64,000 nucleotides of DNA from DAOTWA01 sp034435955 (GTDB taxonomy: Bacteria; Chloroflexota; Anaerolineae; Anaerolineales; Anaerolineaceae): assembly GCA_034435955.1 (NCBI GenBank), contig DAOTWA010000053.1, positions 30,903 to 94,902 of the forward strand, written 5' to 3'. Positions within the stretch are counted from its first letter, which is position 1; each line of letters begins with the position of its first letter. Position numbers and translations under genes: made by a program. The notes beneath the pieces were generated by a model, which saw nothing but the letters and a program-made list of their open reading frames with translations, searched no databases and had not been told where the DNA came from. This document shows, piece after piece, positions 24,671-33,772 of this stretch.

Positions 24671-24968
24671 GGCTCTGTCCTTTCAGGAAAAAGGAGGATC
24701 AATTTCTTCACTCAGCATATAAAACGGTGGAATTAGGATTCTGTTACAAAAAACTAACTAAATACTAACTTCGGTTTGGGAAATTAACTTTTTCTTCCGG
24801 TGCGTCAATGTTCTCAGCCCCTGCGCGGGATCAGGGAAATGCATCGATCCTTAGCATTTGCGTCCTAATGGCCGTTTTGGTAAGAATCTTGCACATATCA
24901 TCCCGTGACGCTTTTCTTATTGGCGATCATCTGTGTCCTTTGGTCATTCGTGTTTATAAGGTGAAGCC
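24671..24968. other. divergent intergenic region (298 bases)
   Basis: Apart from the minus-strand repeats above I see a short AT-rich stretch (24780-24800) and no gene; the + strand gene at 24969 has only the weak AAGGTG as ribosome site. Confidence 0.4.
24714..24769 (-). promoter_or_regulatory. triple 11-bp direct repeat and -10 upstream of the exported-protein gene
   Basis: On the minus strand GTTAGT, GTTAGT and GTAACA start exactly 11 bases apart (+ strand TGTTAC at 24742, ACTAAC at 24753 and 24764). A TATGCT -10 candidate occupies 24719-24714. The 11-bp phase is typical of OmpR/PhoB-family response regulator sites and matches the site at 38714. Confidence 0.5.
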
Positions 24969-25223
24969 ATGTTCGGTTTGATTACAGATATCGAGCGCGC
25001 CATGATCAAGCCTCTCGTCCCCAACGTTACACTCATCACCGGGCAGGTGATGTATACCTATCCGATGAAAGAAATCCTGACCTCCTTGCGAGAGCATTTG
25101 CTGGAGACTTTCGGCGAGCAGACCGTCGAGCTGGCGGTTGCGGTAACACGCAATGGTGATGTGGTCATCACCGCTTACGTCGCCCAAGAAGGCGAGCAGG
25201 GGGATGGAAACGCGCTGGAATAA
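24969..25223 (+). CDS. small hypothetical cytoplasmic protein
   Basis: An 84-residue acidic protein starting MFGLITDIERAMIKPLVPNV, predicted to mix alpha helix (KEILTSLREHLLETFGEQ) and beta strands (VELAVAVTRNGDVVITAYV). No cysteine pairs, membrane helices or known motif. A strong terminator 24 bases after the stop supports a single-gene transcript and thereby its reality. Function not recognised. Confidence 0.55.
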   Translation: MFGLITDIERAMIKPLVPNVTLITGQVMYTYPMKEILTSLREHLLETFGEQTVELAVAVTRNGDVVITAYVAQEGEQGDGNALE

Positions 25224-25246
25224 ATGGCCGCAGCGCGGGCGCGACC

Positions 25247-25283
25247 ATCACAGCGCAGGTATCCCGCTTGCGCTGTGATTTTT
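25247..25283 (+). terminator. strong intrinsic terminator
   Basis: ATCACAGCGCA and TGCGCTGTGAT form a perfect eleven-base stem around an eleven-base loop, with TTTTT at the end. Confidence 0.85.
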
Positions 25284-25400
25284 AATCAAAACAATTGGCG
25301 GGAGGTAAACTAGGCGGTTGCAAGCCTGGTTTACAGTATTAGAACCGCTGTTAAAATGGTAAAATGATCCACAGAGGTTTGCTGAAAATTTCGACAAGCG

Positions 25401-25426
25401 GGAACTTTTTACACAATCCTCACGTC
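25401..25426 (+). promoter_or_regulatory. ECF-type sigma factor promoter of the Yip1-ABC operon
   Basis: GGAACTTTTT (25401-25410) and CGTCAAAT (25423-25430) fit the GGAAC - 16 - CGTC consensus of many ECF sigma factors. Leader to the Yip1 gene ATG is about 100 bases. Confidence 0.65.
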
Positions 25427-25531
25427 AAATAAATGCTGTTTTTTATTAATTTGCTTCCATTGCTGGCGATCTGTTCTGCTGATCCATAAAAACTCGATAA
25501 GGGGATGCCCCGTACAACCGAAGGGAGAAAT

Positions 25532-26314
25532 ATGACGGATGTCGAGGTTTTACCCGCCGTCAGGCGGAGGGATTTTCATTTCGACCTGTTCATTCCGCTA
25601 TTGATCCGCCCGCGCAAGGCCATGGAAACGATCAGCGCCCAGACGCGTTCCATCTGGTTGATGCCGCTGCTGATCCTCTCAGTGCTGGCGCTAGCCGCGG
25701 TGATGGTAGCCGGGCCTTTGCGCAGGCAAGCGCTGCTCAACCAGCCGGTTGAATATCCGCAAGGATACGAATACTGGCCTCAGGAAATGCAGCAGCAGTT
25801 CGAGCAGGCGCGCACAGCCGCCGCCGGGCCGATGATCACCCACGGCTTTCCGGCGCTGGCTGCCCTGACGGGCATTTGGGCGGGGTGGCTGATACTGGGC
25901 GCGTTGTTGCACCTCTCGCTGACCTTGTTAGGCAGCCGCGCAGGGAACGTCGCGGCCATGAATGTCGTCGCCTGGGCCAGCCTTCCATTTGGTGTGCGCT
26001 ATCTGGTGCAGATCGCTGCCATGCTCGTCATTCGCCAGACGATCACGAAGCCAGGATTGTCGGGTTTTGTCCCGGCCGATGGCGGCAACCTCGTGTTGTT
26101 TCTCGGCTTCTTGCTCACGGCGGTCGATCTATATCTGATCTGGCAAATCGTCCTGATCACCATTGGCGCGCGCATCATGTCGGGATTGAAAATCGGCAAA
26201 GTGCTCGTAGGCGTGCTGGTCGCCGCGCTGGTCGTCCTTTTGCTGCGCGCCGTTCCCGGTTTTGTGGGCGCCAAGCTGGGAAGTCTGAGCATCGTGCGCC
26301 CGTTTTTCTTCTGA
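25532..26314 (+). CDS. Yip1-domain membrane protein
   Basis: A 260-residue membrane protein with about five hydrophobic helices. After a soluble N terminus it shows FIPLLIRPRKAMETISAQTRSIWLMPLLILS, then the Yip1 signature region THGFPALAALTGIWAGWLILGALLHLSLTLLG and NVVAWASLPFGVRYLVQ. The Yip1 fold in bacteria has no defined function. The start at 25532 follows AGGGAG; an upstream frame to 25505 lacks such a site. Only seven bases separate its stop from the ABC ATPase gene, so it is the first gene of a four-gene operon and may be part of the transporter complex. Confidence 0.8.
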   Translation: MTDVEVLPAVRRRDFHFDLFIPLLIRPRKAMETISAQTRSIWLMPLLILSVLALAAVMVAGPLRRQALLNQPVEYPQGYEYWPQEMQQQFEQARTAAAGPMITHGFPALAALTGIWAGWLILGALLHLSLTLLGSRAGNVAAMNVVAWASLPFGVRYLVQIAAMLVIRQTITKPGLSGFVPADGGNLVLFLGFLLTAVDLYLIWQIVLITIGARIMSGLKIGKVLVGVLVAALVVLLLRAVPGFVGAKLGSLSIVRPFFF

Positions 26315-26321
26315 TCGTTTT

Positions 26322-27050
<729 letters not shown>

Positions 27051-27074
27051 AGTCATTTTTTGAGGGAGAGAGAC

Positions 27075-28721
27075 ATGGAATTGCTAGCCAAACGCGTACC
27101 GGTTTTGCTGTTAGCGCTCATCGTCGCACTGACCGGGCTGGGATCTGCCTACCCGGTCTATTCTCAGGACGGCATAAACGATCCATCCGGAAGCACGGGG
27201 ACGGCAGAGAACGAGCAACTTCAGACGACGGAGACACAGGCCGACACACCGACGGCGACGGCAACGTCCACACCCACGCCCACCCAAACCACCGAACCTC
27301 CCCCGCCGCCGGGCATGCGTCCATTGGTGATGATCAATTCCTACACCGTGGATCAGGATACAATTACGCCCGGCAAAGATTTTAAGGTCATCCTCAAGTT
27401 GAAAAATGAGGGCTCACACAACGCTATTAATATCGTAGCTTCCTTCACCCCCGGGGATCTTATCGCAGTCAGCACCGGCGGCGCGATGACGATCTATCAG
27501 ATCGCACCCGGTGAGACCAAGAGTATGGTGCAGCCGTTCATCGCCAGCCCGTCGTTGATCGCCGGCAGCGTGGCCAATATCGTCGTCAATTTGACCTACA
27601 CTGACCAGTCCACGGGCGACGAATACAGCGCCGCCTTCAACCTGGCGTTGCGCATCGCTTCGCCCTACACTGGCCCGGCGTTTCCGACGAAGACGCCCAC
27701 TCCTGTGCAGGTCTTCCGTCCTCAACTGGTCATCAGCAGCTACAAGACGGATGTGGAGCCGCTCCAGCCCGGCACGCCTTTCACCTTAAATCTGGAGGTG
27801 CGCAATCTGGGTAACACCGACGCCAAAAGCGTGACCATGGTGCTTGGAGGCGGGGTGAACGTGGATGCGGCCTTATCTGGCACCCCCCAGCCGGGCGGTC
27901 TGCCGGGGGCTTCGGGCGAATTCACCAATTTCGCGCCGCTTGGCTCATCAAACCTGCTTTTCCTGGGCGACCTGGCTCAAGGCGCGGTCGCCAACGCGCA
28001 GCAGCGTCTGATCGTCAACACCACCCTCAACCCAGGGGCTTATTCGGTGAAGTTCTCCTTCGTCTATGTGGACGAGAAGGCCAACAAGTACGTAGACGAG
28101 CAGGTCATCACCCTGTTGATCTACCGCATCCCCCAGATTGAGATCAATTTTTACCGCCAGCCTGATCCATTGTTCGTCGGACAACCGGGTGTCTTGCCGA
28201 TTCAGGTGGTTAACCTTGGACGATCCAGCGCGGTGTTGGGCAATCTCACCGCTGCCACCGACGGGGGTGAGCTGACCAATAACACCACCCTTATCGGCCC
28301 GCTCGATCCGGGCGGCTATTTCCCGCTGGATGCGAACGTGGTGCCATCCAAGGCAGGTCCCCTGGTCATCACCGTCACGGTGAGCTATACCGACGACTTC
28401 AATCAGCCTCAAACGATCACCCGCACGCTGAATCTCGATGTGCAGGAAGGAGGACCGTTGGGGCCGTCGATGGGTCCCGGCATGGGAGGCCCTGGCATGG
28501 CACCAGGAGGCGACGGAACCGGTTTACCCCCCGGGGTAGAGGGCGGGACTGCCGGTTCGGAGACCTTCTGGCAGAAGGTGCTCCGTTTCTTCAAGGGATT
28601 GATTGGACTGGACAGCGCCCAATCAACGCCCGGCGGTCCGGTGCAGCCACCCATTGAGCCGACCCCGCCGTCGAAAGGCCCGACCGTCAGGCCGATCCCG
28701 GTCGTCCCCAAAGGAGGGTAA
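27075..28721 (+). CDS. exported CARDB-repeat protein of the ABC operon
   Basis: The 548-residue protein has a signal peptide (VPVLLLALIVALTGLGSAYPVYS), a Thr/Pro-rich linker (about 45-75), then at least three tandem beta-sandwich repeats of the CARDB/COG1361 type, seen as MVMINSYTVDQDTITPGKDFKVILKLKNEGSHNAINI, LVISSYKTDVEPLQPGTPFTLNLEVRNLGNTDAKSV and IPQIEINFYRQPDPLFVGQPGVLPIQVVNLG. The tail is Gly/Met/Pro-rich with an amphipathic helix (TFWQKVLRFFKGLIGL) and no membrane anchor. In Chloroflexi and archaea such proteins accompany MacB-type transporters and may act as the extracytoplasmic adaptor. ATG 27075 follows GGGAGAGAG. Confidence 0.78.
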   Translation: MELLAKRVPVLLLALIVALTGLGSAYPVYSQDGINDPSGSTGTAENEQLQTTETQADTPTATATSTPTPTQTTEPPPPPGMRPLVMINSYTVDQDTITPGKDFKVILKLKNEGSHNAINIVASFTPGDLIAVSTGGAMTIYQIAPGETKSMVQPFIASPSLIAGSVANIVVNLTYTDQSTGDEYSAAFNLALRIASPYTGPAFPTKTPTPVQVFRPQLVISSYKTDVEPLQPGTPFTLNLEVRNLGNTDAKSVTMVLGGGVNVDAALSGTPQPGGLPGASGEFTNFAPLGSSNLLFLGDLAQGAVANAQQRLIVNTTLNPGAYSVKFSFVYVDEKANKYVDEQVITLLIYRIPQIEINFYRQPDPLFVGQPGVLPIQVVNLGRSSAVLGNLTAATDGGELTNNTTLIGPLDPGGYFPLDANVVPSKAGPLVITVTVSYTDDFNQPQTITRTLNLDVQEGGPLGPSMGPGMGGPGMAPGGDGTGLPPGVEGGTAGSETFWQKVLRFFKGLIGLDSAQSTPGGPVQPPIEPTPPSKGPTVRPIPVVPKGG

Positions 28722-28724
28722 GGG

Positions 28725-30062
28725 GTGCGCCTGTTCGATTTGATCGCGTTGATTGCCGAAAACCTGAGCCGGCGGAAGGGCCGTGTGGTCCTCACGGCCA
28801 TTGGCGTGGTCATCGGTACGGCAGCCATTGTGGTGCTTGTCTCGCTGGCGATCGGCTTGCAGCGCAACGCTCAGCGTCAGTTCACCGGCATAGGTGATCT
28901 GACCCAGATCCAGGTCTATCCCAACTACGGCGAGGGCGGACCGATGGTCATGGCAGCAGGACCGGGCGGAAAAGCAGTCACCCAGGGCGGGCAACCGGTG
29001 AATCAAAAGCTCCTCACCACCGGCGCGCTGAAAGAGATTGCTGCCATCCCCGGCGTCAAAGCCGTCGTGCCGCACGATTATATCGGCGGCGGGCCGATCA
29101 AATTTGGCCGCCTGGAGGGTTGGGGCAGCATGCGAGCCATGGGCGTCGCGGACCTGGCTACGCTGGACTACAAGGTTCAGGCGGGCACCACACGCCTGGA
29201 GAAGGGCACCGCTGTGGTGGGCGCCGATTTCGCCAAGAACTTCATGGATCCTCGCCTGCGTCCAGGGCAGGAACCTCCTCCACCGCCCGATTTGCTCGAT
29301 CAGCAGGTCAGACTGACCCTGCAGCGCTGGCTGCCGGACAGCCAGACGCCGGTCACCAAGACGGTCGTCCTGCGCGTGGCAGGCATCCTTGCCAAAACAG
29401 GCAATGAGGCGGACGTTTCATTCTTTATGAATTTCGACGAAGCGACCGCCTTCAACGAATGGATGCAGGGCCGGCGCATCAACCGCAACAAAGAGGGCTA
29501 CAACAACCTCATCGTGAAGGTCGACAGCGTAGATCAGGTGCTGGAAATTGCCAAGCAGATTAACGATATGGGCTATCGAGCCGATACACCGCAGACATTC
29601 GTACAGGGGATCAACAGCTTCTTCCTACTCATGCAGGTGGTCTTCGGCGGTGTGGGCGCGGTGGCCCTGCTCGTGGCGGCTATCGGCATCGCCAACACCA
29701 TGACCATGGCCATTCTGGAGCGCACCCGTGAGATCGGCCTGATGAAGGCCATCGGGGCGACCAACCGGGATGTGCTCAGCGTGTTTCTGGGCGAAGCAGC
29801 CGGCATAGGGCTGATCGGCGGGTTGGGAGGCGTGCTCATCGGCTGGGGCGGAGGGAAAGTGCTGAACGTCTTATCCGTCGCTTACCTGGCCGGACAGATG
29901 TCGCAGGGTTATGGCGCTCCGCCGGGCGAGTCGATCGTAACCCCGCTATGGTTGCTTGGTTTTGCGCTCATTTTTGCCACTTTGGTAGGGTTGCTGTCCG
30001 GTCTGTACCCGGCGTTGCGCGCCGCAACCTTATTGCCGGTCACTGCTCTGAAATACGAATAG
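28725..30062 (+). CDS. MacB/FtsX-type ABC permease
   Basis: A 445-residue permease with one N-terminal TM helix (RRKGRVVLTAIGVVIGTAAIVVLVSLAIG), a periplasmic MacB_PCD-like domain, and three C-terminal helices of the FtsX domain (VFGGVGAVALLVAAIGIANTMTMAILERTREIGLMKAIGAT...). The last motif is the coupling-helix region shared by all MacB/LolCE permeases. GTG at 28725 is the start, eight bases after AAGGAGG. It completes the Yip1/ATPase/CARDB/permease operon. The substrate is unknown. Confidence 0.9.
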   Translation: MRLFDLIALIAENLSRRKGRVVLTAIGVVIGTAAIVVLVSLAIGLQRNAQRQFTGIGDLTQIQVYPNYGEGGPMVMAAGPGGKAVTQGGQPVNQKLLTTGALKEIAAIPGVKAVVPHDYIGGGPIKFGRLEGWGSMRAMGVADLATLDYKVQAGTTRLEKGTAVVGADFAKNFMDPRLRPGQEPPPPPDLLDQQVRLTLQRWLPDSQTPVTKTVVLRVAGILAKTGNEADVSFFMNFDEATAFNEWMQGRRINRNKEGYNNLIVKVDSVDQVLEIAKQINDMGYRADTPQTFVQGINSFFLLMQVVFGGVGAVALLVAAIGIANTMTMAILERTREIGLMKAIGATNRDVLSVFLGEAAGIGLIGGLGGVLIGWGGGKVLNVLSVAYLAGQMSQGYGAPPGESIVTPLWLLGFALIFATLVGLLSGLYPALRAATLLPVTALKYE

Positions 30063-30069
30063 GCCGAGA

Positions 30070-30762
30070 TCAGGTTTTGGCTTCCGGTTTCATTGGGATG
30101 ATCAAGCCGAGCTGGCGGCAGCGGGCCACCGCCGCGCTGCGATTGCGCACGTTCAGGCGCAGATACGCGCTGGAAAGCAGGTTGCGCACCGTCGAGTTTG
30201 CCACGCACAGGCGTGCCGCGATTTCGTAGGTGGTCAGATCGGGGTAGGCCGCGCACAGCGAGAGCACTTCTTGCTGTCGGGTGGTGAGCAGCGGCCCCAG
30301 CTCGCCGGATTGACGCCTGAGCAGCTTCTGGTGAACGGCCTGCGAAAGGTAAATTCCCCCGGCGGCGATCGAGGTAATCACAGAACCAAGCTGGCGGATC
30401 GAAGCCTGGTCGTCTTTCAGGATATATCCGCTGGCCCCGGCTTCCATCACCGCTTTTACCAGCGTGTACTGGTTGTGCATGCTGATGACCAGAATGGACA
30501 GCGTCGGGTAGACTTGCAGCAATTTGGGTATCAGATAGAGAATGGGATAGGGATTGGCGTTCTGAGGAGAGGTGGGCACGGTGACGTCCAGCAGCAGGAC
30601 GTCGGTGGGGTGCTCTTTGAGCATTGGCTCCAGCTCCTCGCCGAAGGAAGCCACTCCAACGACCGAGATTTCGGGAATACTGCTCAGGCGGTAGAGGTAT
30701 CCATCCACGATGCTCTGGTGATCATCCAGGATGGAGACCCGGATTTTGGCGGCTGGTTTCAT
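30070..30762 (-). CDS. orphan NarL/LuxR-type response regulator
   Basis: A 230-residue two-domain regulator. The receiver begins IRVSILDDHQSIVDG, with phosphoacceptor Asp59 in VLLLDVTVP, a Thr/Ser in LVISMHNQ and Lys in GYILKDD. The HTH near 160-225 starts LTTRQQEVLSLCAAYPDLTTYEIAARLCVANSTVRNLL, a slightly odd LuxR type where the usual 'GxSNKEIA' is 'DLTTYEIA'. No histidine kinase lies nearby, so its sensor is encoded elsewhere. ATG 30762 is chosen as the first codon before the conserved receiver; the longer frame to 30900 lacks a ribosome site. Its stop is seven bases from the convergent permease stop. Confidence 0.82.
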   Translation of the reverse strand: MKPAAKIRVSILDDHQSIVDGYLYRLSSIPEISVVGVASFGEELEPMLKEHPTDVLLLDVTVPTSPQNANPYPILYLIPKLLQVYPTLSILVISMHNQYTLVKAVMEAGASGYILKDDQASIRQLGSVITSIAAGGIYLSQAVHQKLLRRQSGELGPLLTTRQQEVLSLCAAYPDLTTYEIAARLCVANSTVRNLLSSAYLRLNVRNRSAAVARCRQLGLIIPMKPEAKT

Positions 30763-31094
30763 ATTTCGATTGTATAACGGAAACACTGAAATTTCTATTT
30801 CCGACGCGCGTAGAGACAGAAAACGGTACAAATGTCTAGCTGAATAGCTGTATAGACTATTTCCAATGTCCGTGAATCGAGATATAAAGAATGTAACCAC
30901 ACAGGTGAAGCGAGAGGTCGAAAATACAGCTTTGAGATGAGCTCACAAGGGGAAAGCTCATCCAATCGTCAGGGTTGTGGGCGCATGCATGGACGCTCAC
31001 AACCTTTTTATTCCTATTCTGTCCAGGTTCTTTCGCAACTCGGGAACCAAATCCCCGTATTGGGTATATAAGAATAGAAAGAAGGGGTGCGAAA

Positions 31095-31820
31095 ATGAAG
31101 ATTCGTGGATTTCTCGGATTATGGATCGGCGCAGCGCTGTTGGCCGGCTGTATTTCCCCATTCAATGCCATCGTGGGTTCCGGCAAGATGGTTTCTGAGA
31201 CGCGTGAGGTTTCGGGGTTTGATACCGTGGCGCTCAGCGGGGTGGGTGATTTGACCATTATCCAGGGGGATAAGGAGGGATTGACCATCCAGGCTGAGGA
31301 CAACCTACTCCCGGAGCTGACCTCAGAGGTGCGGGGCAGCACTCTTTACCTGCAAACCAGGAATGGGGTGAACGTCATGCCGACCAAGGGCATCCAGTAC
31401 ACGCTGCATGTCAAAAACTTGCGCGGGGTCAACATTTCGGGGTCGGGGAGCGTGAGCGCAGATAGGCTCGTCACGGCCGGCCTGAATGTGAACCTGAGCG
31501 GCTCCGGCAGGGGCAACCTGAGTCAGGTGGATGCCCAATCGCTCGACGTGCGCATCTCAGGCTCGGGTCGCTTTGACCTTTCTGGTCAGGTCGATTCGCT
31601 GGATATCGCCATCAGTGGCTCGGGGAAGTTTGACGCCGGGGAATTGCAGACGCGCCAGGCGCAGGTCACCATCAGCGGTTCGGGCAGCGCAACTTTGTGG
31701 GTGGAGGACAACCTCTCGGCGCGCATCAGCGGAAGCGGGCGCATTTCCTATTATGGATCGCCGACTATTTCGGAGAGCGTCAGCGGCAGCGGTTCGATGA
31801 CCAGCCTGGGCATCAAATGA
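31095..31820 (+). CDS. DUF2807-type (GIN, putative auto-transporter adhesin head) lipoprotein
   Basis: The 241-residue protein begins with a lipoprotein signal (FLGLWIGAALLAGC, lipobox LAGC with Cys19). The rest is a beta-helix domain with the repeated motif SGSG: ISGSGSV, LSGSGRG, ISGSGRF, ISGSGKF, ISGSGSA, ISGSGRI and VSGSGSM, each about 20 residues apart, as in the DUF2807 (GIN) family. ALSGVGDLTIIQGDKEGLTIQAEDNL near the N terminus is also diagnostic. Such proteins are surface exposed; function is uncertain. AAGGGG lies nine bases before the ATG. It converges with the STAS gene, four bases between stops. Confidence 0.85.
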   Translation: MKIRGFLGLWIGAALLAGCISPFNAIVGSGKMVSETREVSGFDTVALSGVGDLTIIQGDKEGLTIQAEDNLLPELTSEVRGSTLYLQTRNGVNVMPTKGIQYTLHVKNLRGVNISGSGSVSADRLVTAGLNVNLSGSGRGNLSQVDAQSLDVRISGSGRFDLSGQVDSLDIAISGSGKFDAGELQTRQAQVTISGSGSATLWVEDNLSARISGSGRISYYGSPTISESVSGSGSMTSLGIK

Positions 31821-31824
31821 TCGG

Positions 31825-32160
31825 TTAGAAGCTGCCCACCGCGGCAGCAACGTCGTCAAATTGCTTGAAATAAGGGCCGATCCCGACCAGTTTCATCGAG
31901 TCGCGGATCGGTTCTTTGAGCCCAACCAACACCACCTCCCCACGGTGCCACCGCCGCGAGGTCTTCTGCGCCCGGATGAGCGTCCACCAACCGGCGCTGG
32001 AAAGGAAATCCACCTCGCTCATGTCGCAGACGATGCGGAAACGATTATTGATCTGCAAGTCGGTGAGCACCTGAGCCAACTGCGGCGCAGTGAAGTTATC
32101 GATGCGTCCCTTGACCTTCACAACGTCACAGCGCTTGAATTGCGTAACTGTGCACTCCAT
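31825..32160 (-). CDS. STAS-domain anti-sigma factor antagonist-like protein
   Basis: A 111-residue single STAS domain: VVKVKGRIDNFTAPQLAQVL, then RIVCDMSEVDFLSSAGWWTLI, then GEVVLVGLKEPIRDSMKLVGI. In SpoIIAA/RsbV-type antagonists the core motif is DSSGL with a phosphorylated second Ser; here the motif is SSAGW (Ser54, Ser55, Ala56), so the usual phospho-site seems to be Ala while Ser55 is kept. It may be a constitutively active or non-phosphorylated antagonist, or serve in another stress switch. GGGAGG lies eight bases before the ATG. No kinase or phosphatase partner is nearby. Confidence 0.8.
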   Translation of the reverse strand: MECTVTQFKRCDVVKVKGRIDNFTAPQLAQVLTDLQINNRFRIVCDMSEVDFLSSAGWWTLIRAQKTSRRWHRGEVVLVGLKEPIRDSMKLVGIGPYFKQFDDVAAAVGSF

Positions 32161-32424
32161 GGGCTGGAGCCTCCCTGTACAGACCCAATGTCACATGTAA
32201 ACACCGATTTTCCTGTTTATTTTGTCGATCAGAAAGCGCCCGCTTTTCTGAAGATCATCCTTCTGCCCCGCTCTTATCGTTACCAGTTTGTGGAGATGAT
32301 AAACGCCTGCCGCAATGCTGTTTCCCATCAGTGATGCAGTTCGACCTGCTGGTCATCCCCACGAGCATCTGGTATCGAGCGATTCTCCCTCCTGGCCCAT
32401 CCAATCATGGAAGGAAACGCTGGC

Positions 32425-33552
32425 TTACAGGTTGCGCCGGTAAACCCGATGGACGCGGTAGGGTTTACCGCCCATGCGCAGGATGTCGCTGCGCATCTGG
32501 GAAGCCGTCTCTGCGTTTTGGGGGATATCGACGTATTTGAAGTGGTACACGTCCATCAGCTTAAGCATCTCGTTGTAAAGTAAGGCGTTTGCACCGCGCC
32601 CATGATACTGGGGCAGCACGCCTCCGCCATTGGCTGTAACCCAGGTGGTGCGGCGAATCTCCAGCAATATATCTGCGATTGCCCAGGGCGTCAACCGTCC
32701 TTTAGCCCGTTGGAGAGCAGCTGAGATGTCCGGGAATGCAAGGGCGAAGCCGACGACCTCATCTTTGAGGGTGATGATCTTGATCAGATTGGGATCGCCG
32801 ATGGTCAAGAGCTGGCTGACCATGAAATCTACTTCGCGGGGCGTCAGGGGATAATATTCCCAATTTTCTACGAAGGCATGGTTGTAAGCCTCGCCAATGC
32901 GATGAGCCCAGCTTACCAGTTCGCGTTTATTCTTGAACGGGTGAACCTCGAATTTGTTCCGTTCCATCACCCGGCGGGCAATTTCTTTGATTTCCCCAGG
33001 AAAACGGAAGGTGGTGGTTTCCAAAAGGAAGGAGGTGAAGTCCACTTCTTTCACGAATCCCAGGTTTTCGACCAGGCGAGCATAATATGGGAAATTGTAA
33101 CTGTACATGTTCATCATCTGGCGGTACTGGAATCCGTCGATGAGGATACCATAGCCATCGAAGGATGCCAGCCCGCGCGGACCGACGATCTCGACCAGGC
33201 CGTGTGCGTGCGCCCAATCGAAGGCGCGCTCGAAAAGCGCCTGTACCGCTTCGGAATCATCCTCGCTGTCGAACAGGGTGAAGTGAGCCTGTTTTTTCCC
33301 GTGATATTTATTGAAGTGGTCATTGTTCATCACCCCCAGACGAGCCACATCACGGCCGTCGCGCACGGCGATGAAGAATTCCGCCTGGGAATGCTCGTAA
33401 TAAGGATGTTTCTTGGGGTTTAACATGGTCTTCACGTCGCTGATGAGCGGCGGGACGAATTGAGGGGTATCCTTGTAAAGGCGGAACGGGAGCATGACGA
33501 AGCGATGAATCTGTGATGGGTTGGAAAAGTCGACTTTCTCAATCGTGAGCAT
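32425..33552 (-). CDS. GNAT-fold N-acetyltransferase-like protein
   Basis: A 375-residue cytoplasmic protein with two halves. The first starts LTIEKVDFSNPSQIHRFVMLPFRLYKDTPQFVPPL and includes GPRGLASFDGYGILIDGF; the second, from about 200, has LITLKDEVVGFALAFPD followed by GGGVLPQYHGRGANALLYNEM, which resembles the acetyl-CoA-binding loop of GNAT enzymes (Q/R-x-x-G-x-G/A). It belongs to a conserved but uncharacterised family of large GNAT-like proteins. Two adjacent ATGs (33555 and 33552) exist; AGGGATGAG fits the second better. Function is not known. Confidence 0.65.
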   Translation of the reverse strand: MLTIEKVDFSNPSQIHRFVMLPFRLYKDTPQFVPPLISDVKTMLNPKKHPYYEHSQAEFFIAVRDGRDVARLGVMNNDHFNKYHGKKQAHFTLFDSEDDSEAVQALFERAFDWAHAHGLVEIVGPRGLASFDGYGILIDGFQYRQMMNMYSYNFPYYARLVENLGFVKEVDFTSFLLETTTFRFPGEIKEIARRVMERNKFEVHPFKNKRELVSWAHRIGEAYNHAFVENWEYYPLTPREVDFMVSQLLTIGDPNLIKIITLKDEVVGFALAFPDISAALQRAKGRLTPWAIADILLEIRRTTWVTANGGGVLPQYHGRGANALLYNEMLKLMDVYHFKYVDIPQNAETASQMRSDILRMGGKPYRVHRVYRRNL

Positions 33553-33741
33553 CATCTCATCCCTACATCTGGTATTTGACTTTGGTTTTAACTAGCAGGT
33601 GTTTCACAGAAAGCGGGTTGTACTGCACCCAGTAATATAACCCTCTTTGTGAATATGGGATACAGGAATGGGCTGAGAAATTATTACAGCGTTTTAGAAG
33701 TGAAAAAACGCCCTCATTTCAACCAAAACTCGATGACCGAA

Positions 33742-33747
33742 TATAAT
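33742..33747 (+). promoter_or_regulatory. -10 box before the molybdate-binding protein gene
   Basis: TATAAT lies 25 bases before ATG 33773, with an AC-rich region where a -35 would be; no consensus -35 or Mo-box palindrome is seen. Confidence 0.4.
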
Positions 33748-33772
33748 TCATCCAGAGTTGAGAAAAGATCCT

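Noticed and set aside
24780..24810. AACTTTTT ... CGTCAA resembling the ECF promoters
   Set aside because: The distance between the two elements is three bases shorter than in the copies at 23298 and 25401, and it lacks the GG before AAC.
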